This document shows positions 16,859-25,061 of a DNA stretch of 32,517 bases, piece after piece. Origin of the DNA: Pseudomonadota bacterium. GTDB taxonomy: Bacteria; Myxococcota; UBA9042; PHBI01. A program made the translations under genes and the position numbers. Under the pieces are notes generated by a model. That model was not told the DNA's origin, did not search any database, and was given only the letters and a program-made list of their open reading frames with translations. The stretch covers positions 1 through 32,517 of the forward strand of contig SXIE01000131.1 in the NCBI GenBank assembly GCA_005772945.1, read 5' to 3'. The stretch's first letter is position 1; each line of letters begins with the position of its first letter.

Positions 16859-18856
16859 ATGAAGGTCACGACTGCGTTCCGCCCGGCGGACATCCGCAAC
16901 CTCGCGCTCGTCGGTCACACGGCGGTCGGCAAGACGCTCCTCGCCGACGCGCTGCTCGCCAAGGCCGGCATCACCGCGCGGCCCCCGCTCGGCGAGACGT
17001 ACTCGACGAGCGCGACCATGCTCTTCGCGACGTACGCCGGGCGCGAGCTCAACATCATCGACACGCCCGGACACCCGGAGCTCATCGGGCAAGCGCTCGC
17101 CGCCCTGCCCGCGGTCGAGACAGCGGTCGTGGTGGTCGACGCGGTCGACGGGATTCAGCTCGGCACGCGACGCCTGTTCGAGGCTGCCGGCGAGCTCGGC
17201 CTCGCGCGCATGATCGTGGTCCATCGCATCGATCAGAACCCCACCGGCCTCGGCGCGCTGTACCAGTCGTTGCGGGACGAATTCGGCAAGACGCTGCACT
17301 GCATGAACCTGCCATGCCGCAGTGCCAGCGACGTCATCGATTGCTTCGATCACGAGGCCGGCGAGGCGGATTTCGGATCGGTCGCCGACGTGCACCGCGA
17401 GATGCTCGAGTCGAGCGTCGAGATCGATGACGCCGAGATGGAGAAGTACCTCTCGGGCGAAGCGATCGATCTGGCGGTCCTGCGCAACTGCTTTGTGCGC
17501 GCGATGAGCGCCGGCCACGTGGTGCCGGTCCTCTTCGCGAGCGCCCGGAGCGGCGCCGGGATCGAGGACCTGCTCCACATCGTGGCCGAGGAATGCCCGA
17601 GCCCGCTCAGCGGGCGGGCGCGCCGCCTCGTCAAGGACGGCGAGCTCGTCGAGGTTGCCTGCGACGTCGACCAGCCGTTCATGGCGCACGTCTTCCAGGT
17701 CACCGGCGATCAGCACCTCGGCAAGACGGCGATGTTGCGGATCCTGCAGGGCCACCTCGACGCGAACACGGTCTACGTCGGCCATGGCGACAAGAAGCCG
17801 CGGCGGGCCGGGCAGGTCCTCAAGATCGAGGGCCGCGAGCACCCGGAGTTGGACGCCGAAGCGCACGCCGGCGACATCGTGGCCCTGGCGCGCGTCGAGG
17901 AGCTGCACGTCGATCAGGTGCTCCATGCGCCGACGATCGTCGGGGACTTCGCGCCGATGCGACCGCGCTATCCGCAGCCGATGATCGCGCTGGCGATCCA
18001 GCCGCGCGAGAAGAAGGACGACGTGAAGCTCGGGGCGGCGCTCGCGATGCTGACCGAGGAGGACCCGACGCTGGTGACCGGGCAGGACGCGGGCAGCAAG
18101 CAGTTCCTCTTGCGCGGTCTCGGCGAGCTGCATCTCAAGATCGCGCTCGACAAGTTGCGCGACCGCTACCGGATCCAGGTGACGACGGCCGCCCCGACCG
18201 TGTCCTACCGCGAGACGATCGCGGGGCGCGGCGAGGGGCATCATCGGCACAAGAAGCAGAGCGGGGGCGCCGGGCAGTTCGGCGAGGTCTTCCTGCGCGT
18301 CGAGCCCCTCGCGCGCGGGGTCGGTTTCGAGTTCGTGAACGCCACGGTCGGCGGCGTCATCCCGAAGCAGTTCATCGGCTCGGTCGAAAAGGGCGTTTTG
18401 GACGGCATGGCCGCGGGGCCGGTCACGGGCTCGCCGATGCAGGATATCCGCGTGACCGTCTACGACGGCAAGACGCACGCGGTCGACGGCAAGGACATCG
18501 CGTTTCGGATCGCCGGCAAGAAGGCGTTCCGCGATGCGCTGACCCGCGCGCGCGCGATCGTGCTCGAGCCGATCGCGGCGGTCGACGTGACCGTCCCCGA
18601 AAGCCACACCGGCACCGTCACCGCCGAGCTCAAGAACCTGCGCGGCCACGTGCTCGGCGTCGAGACGACCGGCCCGACCGCCGTCATCCGCGCCCACGTC
18701 CCGGTGGCCGAGATCGGGAGCTACGCGGGCCAGCTGCGCCGCGCCACGGGCGGGGCCGGCGGCTTCACGGCCGAGCTGGTCGCGTTCGAGGCGGTGCCGC
18801 TGCTCGTCCAGAAGAAGCTGGCCGACGCGTACCACCCGGTCGAAGACGAGGAGTAG
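16859..18856 (+). CDS. EF-G-like translational GTPase paralogue with a degenerate G domain
   Basis: This 665-aa protein has all EF-G domains but differs from true FusA. G1 is GHTAVGKT (19-26) and G3 is DTPGH (68-72). The stretch between them is only about 42 residues, and the switch I RGITI block of EF-G is missing. G4, normally NKxD, reads HRID (122-125). Domain II (FQVTGDQHLGKTAMLRILQG), domain III (LLRGLGELHLKIALDKL), domain IV (HKKQSGGAGQFGEVF; PVTGSPMQDIRVTVYDGKTHAVD) and domain V (LKNLRGHVLGVETTG) are well kept. It belongs with EF-G2/FusA2-like paralogues, some of which bind GTP but do not support translocation. ATG 16859 follows AAGGCAAAGGCAGG; 16799 is a longer, less likely start. It is convergent with ssb. 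Confidence 0.85.
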   Translation: MKVTTAFRPADIRNLALVGHTAVGKTLLADALLAKAGITARPPLGETYSTSATMLFATYAGRELNIIDTPGHPELIGQALAALPAVETAVVVVDAVDGIQLGTRRLFEAAGELGLARMIVVHRIDQNPTGLGALYQSLRDEFGKTLHCMNLPCRSASDVIDCFDHEAGEADFGSVADVHREMLESSVEIDDAEMEKYLSGEAIDLAVLRNCFVRAMSAGHVVPVLFASARSGAGIEDLLHIVAEECPSPLSGRARRLVKDGELVEVACDVDQPFMAHVFQVTGDQHLGKTAMLRILQGHLDANTVYVGHGDKKPRRAGQVLKIEGREHPELDAEAHAGDIVALARVEELHVDQVLHAPTIVGDFAPMRPRYPQPMIALAIQPREKKDDVKLGAALAMLTEEDPTLVTGQDAGSKQFLLRGLGELHLKIALDKLRDRYRIQVTTAAPTVSYRETIAGRGEGHHRHKKQSGGAGQFGEVFLRVEPLARGVGFEFVNATVGGVIPKQFIGSVEKGVLDGMAAGPVTGSPMQDIRVTVYDGKTHAVDGKDIAFRIAGKKAFRDALTRARAIVLEPIAAVDVTVPESHTGTVTAELKNLRGHVLGVETTGPTAVIRAHVPVAEIGSYAGQLRRATGGAGGFTAELVAFEAVPLLVQKKLADAYHPVEDEE

Positions 18857-18932
18857 CCGCCGGGACCCTAAGCTGCTCGCTCAGAGCGCGGGCGCTCGGA
18901 ACGTCGTCGCGTGCGACGCCGGCGGACGTCGC

Positions 18933-19505
18933 TCAGAACGGAACGTCGTCGTCGAAGTAGCCCGGGTCGTCGTTGGCCGGCGGCGGAGACGACGACGCAG
19001 GACCGCCACCACCACCACCCGCGCCACCGCCACTGGGACGGGGGGCCGGGGCCGCGGCGCGCGGCTGCCCACCACCGCGGGGTGCGGACGGCGCACCACC
19101 GCCGCCGCCGTAGGAGCCACCGCCCTCATCATGAGAACCCGACGGCGCCCGGTCGCTGTCGCCGCGCCCGCCGCTGTCGATGAACGTCATGTTGTTCGCG
19201 ATGATCTCGGTCGTGTACTTCTTCTGCCCGCTCTGCTGGTCGTCCCAGCTACGCGTCTGCAGGCGCCCCTCGATGTAGACCTTGCGGCCCTTGGCGAGGT
19301 AGCGCTGCGCGAGCTCGGCGAGCTTGTTCCACAGGACGACCCGGTGCCACTCGGTGCGGTCCTGGCGCTGCCCCTCGCGGTTCGTGAACGACTCGGAGGT
19401 CGCGATCGAGATCGTCGCGACCATCGCACCTTGCGGCGTCGTGCGCACGTCCGGATCCGCACCCAAGTTCCCGATGAGAATGACCTTATTGACGCTACCA
19501 GCCAT
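18933..19505 (-). CDS. ssb: Single-stranded DNA-binding protein SSB
   Basis: This 190-aa protein has the SSB OB-fold at residues 1-110 ([58 protein letters not shown]). A Gly/Ser/Pro-rich disordered tail (about 115-180) follows, and it ends in the acidic tip DDDVPF, which recruits replication and repair partners. It binds ssDNA as a tetramer in replication, repair and recombination. The start codon lies one base after the pepA stop codon (TGA-t-ATG), so it is translated from the pepA transcript. The tail is unusually rich in Gly runs, which also makes the DNA around 18990-19120 repetitive. Confidence 0.97.
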   Translation of the reverse strand: MAGSVNKVILIGNLGADPDVRTTPQGAMVATISIATSESFTNREGQRQDRTEWHRVVLWNKLAELAQRYLAKGRKVYIEGRLQTRSWDDQQSGQKKYTTEIIANNMTFIDSGGRGDSDRAPSGSHDEGGGSYGGGGGAPSAPRGGGQPRAAAPAPRPSGGGAGGGGGGPASSSPPPANDDPGYFDDDVPF

Positions 19506-19506
19506 A

Positions 19507-20994
19507 TCAGACCTCGTTGGCCAAGAGCTCGAGGAGGGTCAGCACGCCGAAGCCCGTCCCGCCCTTGGGGACGCCCGGCTCGGGCTTGTCGGACGACGCC
19601 GGCCCCGCGATGTCGAGGTGCGCCCAGGCCGTCTTGCCGACGAATTCCTGGAGGAAGAGCCCTCCCGTGATGGCCCCGCCCCAGCGCTCCCCGATGTTCT
19701 TCATGTCGGCGATCGGCGACTTCAACATCGCGCGCAGCTTCTTCGAGAGCGGCAGCGGCCAGACGTCCTCGCCGGCCCGCTCAGCCGCGTGCTGCACCGC
19801 CGCGCGCCACGCATCGTCGTTCGCGAAGAGCCCCGCGATATGCGGGCCCAGCGCGATCATGCAGGCGCCGGTCAGCGTCGCCAGATCGACGATCTTTTGT
19901 ACACCAAGCTTTTCCGCGTAGGCGAGCGCGTCGGCCAGGATGAGGCGCCCCTCGGCGTCGGAGTTCATGATCTCGACGGTCTTGCAGTTGAGCGATCGAA
20001 TGATGTCGCCCGGCTTGTACGCGCGCCCCGACACCAGGTTCTCGCTCGACGGGATGATGCCGTGGACGACGACGCGCGGCGCGAACGCGCGCACGGCCTT
20101 CATCGCGCCGAGCACCGCGGCGGCGCCCGACATGTCGACCTTCATGTCCTCCATCGAGCCGGTGGGCTTGAGGTTGTACCCGCCTGCGTCGAACGGGAGG
20201 CCCTTGCCGACCAGCGCGACCTGCGGCGTCGTCGCGTCGGCCCCCTCGGGCCGATACGTCAGATGGATGAAGCGCGGCGGCTCCTCGCTGCCGGCGCTGA
20301 CCGCGAGGAGGAGGTTCATCCCGCGGTCGCGGATCTGCGCCTCGTCGAGGATCGTCACCTCGAGGCGCTCGTCGCGCGCGATCTCCTCGGCCACCTCGGC
20401 CAAGCGCCGCGGCGTCACCTCGGTCGGCGGTCCGTTGATGAGGTCGCGCGCCAGCAGCACGCCCTCGGAGGCGCGGCGCGCGCGGTGCATCGCGGGCTCG
20501 AGCGCGCCGAGGTCGGCGCCCGGCGTGACGACGAGCGCCGCCCGCTCGACCGAGCGCGGCTCGACGTCGACCGTCAGATAGGTGTCATAGCGATAGAGCC
20601 CGAGAAGGACCCCCTCGGTCGCGTGCCGGATGGCGCGGGCATCGGCCCCGCCCAACGCGACCGCGAAGCCGGGGAGCTTGCGCCGCGTGGCCTCTTCGGC
20701 AGCCGTCGCGGCGAACTTGCGCTGCTCGAGCGGCTGGAACTCGGCGGCCGGCCCAACGCCGACGAGCAAGACGCGCTTGGCGCCGAGGTCGGGCGTGTGG
20801 ACCAGCAGCGTCTTGCCGCTCTCGCCGCCGAAGCGCTCCTCGGTCGCGATCGCCTTGAGGCGCCCGCCAGCCGCGGCGTCGAGCACCGCGAAGTCGGCCC
20901 CGCTCGCCCCGCCATCCGAGAACACGGGCACGGCCACGAGGGGCGTCTCGAGATCGGTGAGCTTCTGGCCTTCGATGACGAGATTCACGGCCAC
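19507..20994 (-). CDS. pepA: Leucyl aminopeptidase, M17 family (cytosol aminopeptidase)
   Basis: This 495-aa protein removes N-terminal residues from peptides with two metal ions, acting as a cytoplasmic hexamer. The metal and catalytic residues of M17 are visible: Lys264 and Asp269 in [11 protein letters not shown], Lys276 (NLKPTGSM), Asp287 ([10 protein letters not shown]), and Asp346, Glu348 and Arg350 in NSDAEGRL, where the usual NTDAEGRL has Ser for Thr. The N-terminal macro-like domain covers about 1-180. Translation starts at GTG 20994 with GAGGGG about 6 nt upstream. It is the first gene of a two-gene unit with ssb. E. coli PepA also binds DNA in Xer recombination, but nothing here shows that this one does. 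Confidence 0.93.
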   Translation of the reverse strand: MAVNLVIEGQKLTDLETPLVAVPVFSDGGASGADFAVLDAAAGGRLKAIATEERFGGESGKTLLVHTPDLGAKRVLLVGVGPAAEFQPLEQRKFAATAAEEATRRKLPGFAVALGGADARAIRHATEGVLLGLYRYDTYLTVDVEPRSVERAALVVTPGADLGALEPAMHRARRASEGVLLARDLINGPPTEVTPRRLAEVAEEIARDERLEVTILDEAQIRDRGMNLLLAVSAGSEEPPRFIHLTYRPEGADATTPQVALVGKGLPFDAGGYNLKPTGSMEDMKVDMSGAAAVLGAMKAVRAFAPRVVVHGIIPSSENLVSGRAYKPGDIIRSLNCKTVEIMNSDAEGRLILADALAYAEKLGVQKIVDLATLTGACMIALGPHIAGLFANDDAWRAAVQHAAERAGEDVWPLPLSKKLRAMLKSPIADMKNIGERWGGAITGGLFLQEFVGKTAWAHLDIAGPASSDKPEPGVPKGGTGFGVLTLLELLANEV

Positions 20995-21165
20995 CCCATC
21001 CCCCTCATGTTCCCTGCCCGCGGCGAGCCGGACGAGCGCTAGGTTTCACCATATCCGAGGCCGCGCGGCAAGCCCTTGCTGCGAGGCGCGGGGCGCCTTC
21101 GTACACCACGCGTAGAACGCGGCACAACGGTTGACGGCGGCGCGCCTTGGATGCAGACGAGACGC

Positions 21166-22380
21166 ATGAACACTGAATCGCCCGTGACCGTGCGCCCCAT
21201 CATCGTCCAGAAATACGGCGGCAGTTCCGTCGCCACACCGGAGAAGATCCAGGCCGTCGCGCGCCGTATCGCCGAGACGGCCGAGGCCGGCTATCGCGTC
21301 GTCGCGGTCGTCTCGGCCATGGGCAAGACGACCGACGGCCTCCTGGCGCAGGCCAAGACCCTCTCGCCGAACCCGAACCCGCGCGAGCTCGACATGCTGC
21401 TCTCGACCGGCGAGCGCGTGTCGACCGCGCTCCTCGCGATCGCGCTCGGCGAGCTCGGCCACCCCGCTGTGTCATTCACGGGTTCGCAATCGGGCATCAT
21501 CACGAACACGCGCCACAACCGCGCGCGCATCGTCGAGGTTCGGCCCTTCCGCCTCCTCGATGAGCTCGACGAGGGCAAGATCGTCGTCGTCGCCGGCTAC
21601 CAGGGCGTGTCGTACGCGCGCGAGATCACGACGCTGGGGCGCGGCGGCACCGACACGACCGCGGTCGCGCTGGCAGCCGCGCTCGGCGCCGATTACTGCG
21701 AGATCTGCAGCGACGTCGACGGCGTCTACACGGCCGATCCGCGCCTGGTCCCCGAGGCCACGCGCCTCGCCGAGGTCGGCCACGACGAGATGGTCGCCCT
21801 CGCGCGCGCCGGCAGCAAGGTCCTTGCGCAGGACTGCGTCGAGCACGCCTCGCGCCACGGCGTGGCGATTTTCGCGAAGGCGACCGGCAAGCCGCGCGAC
21901 GACGCCGGCACGGTCGTCCGCACGAACCCGGCGCGCGAGCCGCGCATCGCCACCGCCATCGCGCACCGCCTGAAGTTCCTCGAGCTCGAACTACCCGCGG
22001 GGACCGATCTCGGCGCCGCCATGGACGTCCTGGTCACCGCGAATGCCCTGCCGCACGCAGCGTTCGGCGGCGGCGGCGCGCACGCCCTGCGCATCTTCCT
22101 GCCGACCGAGAACGCCCATCGCCCTGACGTACTGCGCGCCGCGCTCGCGAGCCGCTTCGGCGCCGGCGTCCGCCTGCGCGACGATCGCGGCAGCGCCACC
22201 GTCGTCGGCCCCGGCCTCGGCGACGCGCCCGATGCGATCGCGGCCGCCATTCGTGCGGTACGCGAGCACGTCACCAGCGACTACGAGACCGTGCTCGGCC
22301 CGCTGGAGCTGACCTTCCTCATGCCCGAGGCGCACGTCCCGGCCGCGGTGCGCGCGCTGCACGCGGCGCTCCTGGGCTGA
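21166..22380 (+). CDS. lysC: Aspartate kinase with diverged regulatory domain
   Basis: This 404-aa protein catalyses aspartate to aspartyl-phosphate, the first step toward Lys, Met and Thr. The kinase domain (1-265) is standard: KYGGSSV (16-22), [28 protein letters not shown], and [13 protein letters not shown]. The C-terminal 130 residues occupy the place of the two ACT domains, but only traces remain (SATVVGPGL...[10 protein letters not shown]). The usual first ACT start (VTVxGVPDxPG) reads ELPAGTDLG, so allosteric feedback may be altered or lost (inference). ATG 21151 is in frame as an alternative; 21166 gives the normal distance to KYGG. Its divergent partner is pepA. The 171-bp gap between them shows no confident promoter. 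Confidence 0.92.
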   Translation: MNTESPVTVRPIIVQKYGGSSVATPEKIQAVARRIAETAEAGYRVVAVVSAMGKTTDGLLAQAKTLSPNPNPRELDMLLSTGERVSTALLAIALGELGHPAVSFTGSQSGIITNTRHNRARIVEVRPFRLLDELDEGKIVVVAGYQGVSYAREITTLGRGGTDTTAVALAAALGADYCEICSDVDGVYTADPRLVPEATRLAEVGHDEMVALARAGSKVLAQDCVEHASRHGVAIFAKATGKPRDDAGTVVRTNPAREPRIATAIAHRLKFLELELPAGTDLGAAMDVLVTANALPHAAFGGGGAHALRIFLPTENAHRPDVLRAALASRFGAGVRLRDDRGSATVVGPGLGDAPDAIAAAIRAVREHVTSDYETVLGPLELTFLMPEAHVPAAVRALHAALLG

Positions 22381-22450
22381 ATGACCGACCGCGTTCGGGC
22401 AGCCGCTTCGCGGCCTTCGCTGGCCAGCGTGGGCGGCAGCCCGCATCGCC

Positions 22451-22479
22451 TGGCGTCCAAACCCAATGCACCTTATAAG
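22451..22479 (+). promoter_or_regulatory. Possible promoter of the Ig/PPC lipoprotein gene
   Basis: TATAAG at 22474-22479 lies in the palindrome CCTTATAAGG (22471-22480), 30 bp before the start codon at 22509. The hexamer 17 bp upstream is TGGCGT, a poor -35. The same CTTATAAGG word forms the -10 of the tRNA promoter at 198-203. The intergenic gap is 128 bp. Confidence 0.45.
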
Positions 22480-22508
22480 GATGCAGCACGCCACCCCCCG
22501 GAGGCCCG

Positions 22509-25061
22509 ATGCGCTTTCATCCGCCGAGCATCTTCCACAACGCCGTCTCCCCGCTCGCCGCCTGCCTGTTCGTGCTGGGCGCGTGTGGCGACGAAGAGGT
22601 CAAGAGCGGCCAGGACGCGACCAGCGGCGACATCCTCATCTCGTCCGAGACGAGCACGTCGCACCCGCCCGAGACCGCGGGCGGCAACCACGCGCCCGAG
22701 CTCGAGCGCATCGGCAATCGCACCGTCGGCGTCGGCAAGAGCCTCATCATCACGCTCAGCGCCAAGGACGCCGACGGCGACTCGCTGACCTACTCGGTGT
22801 TCGGCGCGATGCCGCCCGGCGCGCGCTTCGACAAGGAGGCGGCGCGCTTCGAATGGACCCCCGAGGACGCCGGCCGCACGGTGTTCCTGACGTTCGTCGC
22901 CTCCGACGGGCTCGAGTTCGACCGCGAGACCGTGCAGATCGACGTGACGGCCGGCGGCGAGACGCACCCGCCGGTCTTCGAGAAGGTCGGCGACCAAGTC
23001 GTCAAGATCGGCACCCCGTTCGAGCTGAAGCTCGCGGCGACCGATCCCGACGGCGACAAGCTGACGTTCGGTCACGAGGGCGAGCTGCCCGCGGGCGCCA
23101 CGCTCGACGCGACGACCGGCGCGTTCGCCTGGACCGCGACCGCGGGCCAGGTCGGAACGCCCGTGCGCATCACGTTCACGGTGAGCGATGGAACCGGATC
23201 CGCGACGCTCGCCGTGCGCTTCGTCGTCGACGACGGCGGCGGCACGACCGCCAAGCCGCCGGTCTTCGGACCGCTGGCCGCCGCCACCGCCAAGGCCGAC
23301 GTGCAATTCGCGCTCGATCTCACCGCCACCGATCCCAACGGCGACCCCGTCACGTTTCAGATCGTCTCGGGCGCCCCGACCGGGGCGACGCTGACCGGCG
23401 CGCGCTTCACATGGACCCCTGCCGCGGGGGACGTCGGACGCACGACCGAGGTCGTCTTCTCGGCGTCGGATGGCGCGCTGACGACCGTCGCCACGCTGGC
23501 CATCAACGTCGTGTCCGGCCAGACGGCGAGCTGCACGGGCGACGCCTACGAGCCCAACGAGAGCCTCGGGGCCGCGAAGCCGCTCGCCGCAGGCACGGCC
23601 AACGTCAACCTCTGCGACACGGCCGACGTGTACGACACCGATTTCTACGCCGTCACGATCCCGGGGGGGCAGAGCATCACCGCGACGCTGAACTTCGATT
23701 CGCTCGACGCCGATCTGGATCTCACCCTCTACGACGCGAGCGGGGCCGAGGTCGCCTCCAGCAACGGCTCGACCATGACCGAGCAGATCCAGTACACCCC
23801 GACCGGCGGCGCCTCGGCCTTCGTGCTCGAAGTCAAGGCGTACAGCTGGGAGCTGCTCGCGCTCGACTACACGCTCGCGGTGGCGTACGGCGCCGTGGCG
23901 GTCTGCCAGGACGACGCCTTCGAGCCCAACGACACGCCCGCGGCCGCCAAGCTCCTGAGCGAGGTCGGCAGCACCACCGTCCAGATCTGCGCGGGTGACA
24001 CCGATTACTGGAAGCTCGAGGTCCAGTGTGGCCAGCACATCGAGATCCTCCTCGACTCGCCCGTGGACCTCGACCTCTACCTCTTCGACGCGCCGACGAT
24101 CGACGGCGAGCCGATCGCATCGGCAGCGACCGCGGACCTCTTCGAGCAGCTCGACCTGCCGCGCGCGCCCCATGGCGGGACCTACGTGCTCGAGGTCTCG
24201 GGCTACCCGCCGACCACGACCGAGGGCAGCTACGACATGGTGTTCGAGCAGTCCGGAGGCTGCACCGACGACGCGTTCGCGAACGCGACGAAGGCCACCG
24301 CCAAGGCGCTCGGCGCGAGCCCCGTGACGGGCGGCGTCGTCTGCTGCGGCGAGGATTGGTACCTGCTCACGCTCGCGGCCAACGATCAGATCGTCGTGAC
24401 CGGAACGCCGCAAGGGACCGGCGCGGCGATCGGCCTGACGCTCTTCGACTCGAACGGCACCACGCAGCTCGCGGCCGCCGACCAGGCCACGACCGCACGC
24501 ACGCTGAACGCGACCGCCGCCCACGCGGGCAGCTTCTACGTGCGCGTCAAGGGCGCGACTGGGTCGCGTTACGACCTCGCGTTGACCGTCACCACGGGGG
24601 CCGCGTCGTGCACGGCGCTCTCGTGTCCGCTCGGCAAGGTCTGCAATGCGAGCGACGGCAAGTGCGTCAGCGACTACTGCGACTTCGACGCGGACTGCCC
24701 GGGTGGCCACGTGTGCCGCGACACCTACTGCGTGAACGCGTGCGCGAGCGACACTGACTGCCGCAGCGACTACGCGTGCAAGACCTTGCAGGGCGGGACG
24801 TTCTGCGGCGTCGTGGGCGACGGCGTGACCGGCGACTTCTGCTGGGAGCACGGCGCTTGCGCGGACAACTTCGGCTGCGCCTTCCAGGACGGAAGCGGCT
24901 ACTGCGCGCAGTTCGGCTGCACCGCCTGCCCGGCCGGAACCAAATGCGCGTCGACCTCGGAAGGGTCGATATGCGCGAAGTCGTGCAACTCGGCGAGCGA
25001 CTGCCGGGTGTCGGACGGTTACACTTGCACCGCGGAGAAGACGTGTCTGCCTCAGGACTGA
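22509..25061 (+). CDS. Secreted lipoprotein with three Ig-like domains, three PPC domains and a Cys-rich tail
   Basis: This is an 850-aa predicted lipoprotein with signal peptide end VLGAC (Cys26) and a short Ser/Thr linker to about residue 58. Three putative Ig/cadherin-like domains follow (about 60-147, 152-241, 249-335), each with the DxDGDxLT..GxxPxGaxxd...F.WTP pattern typical of calcium-binding He_PIG-type repeats. Three pre-peptidase C-terminal (PPC)-like domains follow (about 343-460, 466-580, 585-695), marked by D.YEPN(E/D)...A. and DxDx(Y/F). The tail (about 700-850) is a Cys-rich region of CxxDxxC repeats. No catalytic domain is present, so it is more likely a surface-adhesive or binding protein than an enzyme. 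It overlaps the next gene by 19 nt. Start 22509 has CCGGAGG just upstream. Confidence 0.88.
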   Translation: MRFHPPSIFHNAVSPLAACLFVLGACGDEEVKSGQDATSGDILISSETSTSHPPETAGGNHAPELERIGNRTVGVGKSLIITLSAKDADGDSLTYSVFGAMPPGARFDKEAARFEWTPEDAGRTVFLTFVASDGLEFDRETVQIDVTAGGETHPPVFEKVGDQVVKIGTPFELKLAATDPDGDKLTFGHEGELPAGATLDATTGAFAWTATAGQVGTPVRITFTVSDGTGSATLAVRFVVDDGGGTTAKPPVFGPLAAATAKADVQFALDLTATDPNGDPVTFQIVSGAPTGATLTGARFTWTPAAGDVGRTTEVVFSASDGALTTVATLAINVVSGQTASCTGDAYEPNESLGAAKPLAAGTANVNLCDTADVYDTDFYAVTIPGGQSITATLNFDSLDADLDLTLYDASGAEVASSNGSTMTEQIQYTPTGGASAFVLEVKAYSWELLALDYTLAVAYGAVAVCQDDAFEPNDTPAAAKLLSEVGSTTVQICAGDTDYWKLEVQCGQHIEILLDSPVDLDLYLFDAPTIDGEPIASAATADLFEQLDLPRAPHGGTYVLEVSGYPPTTTEGSYDMVFEQSGGCTDDAFANATKATAKALGASPVTGGVVCCGEDWYLLTLAANDQIVVTGTPQGTGAAIGLTLFDSNGTTQLAAADQATTARTLNATAAHAGSFYVRVKGATGSRYDLALTVTTGAASCTALSCPLGKVCNASDGKCVSDYCDFDADCPGGHVCRDTYCVNACASDTDCRSDYACKTLQGGTFCGVVGDGVTGDFCWEHGACADNFGCAFQDGSGYCAQFGCTACPAGTKCASTSEGSICAKSCNSASDCRVSDGYTCTAEKTCLPQD

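Noticed and set aside
18857..18932. GC-rich hairpins between the EF-G-like gene and ssb as a bidirectional terminator
   Set aside because: Small stems such as GAGCG-CGGG-CGCTC exist, but no T-run follows on either strand.
18990..19120. CCACCACC-rich low-complexity DNA that could look like a repeat array
   Set aside because: It is simply the coding sequence for the Gly-rich tail of SSB.
22389..22424. Possible third, shortened copy of the dispersed repeat (GGGCAGCC ... GGCCTTCGC)
   Set aside because: Only two short words match and the hairpin core is missing, so chance is a sufficient explanation in GC-rich DNA.
24776..25042. Upstream extension of the methyltransferase frame
   Set aside because: This part is an Arg/Leu-rich shadow of the lipoprotein's Cys-rich tail; protein-like sequence and a Shine-Dalgarno site appear only at GTG 25043.
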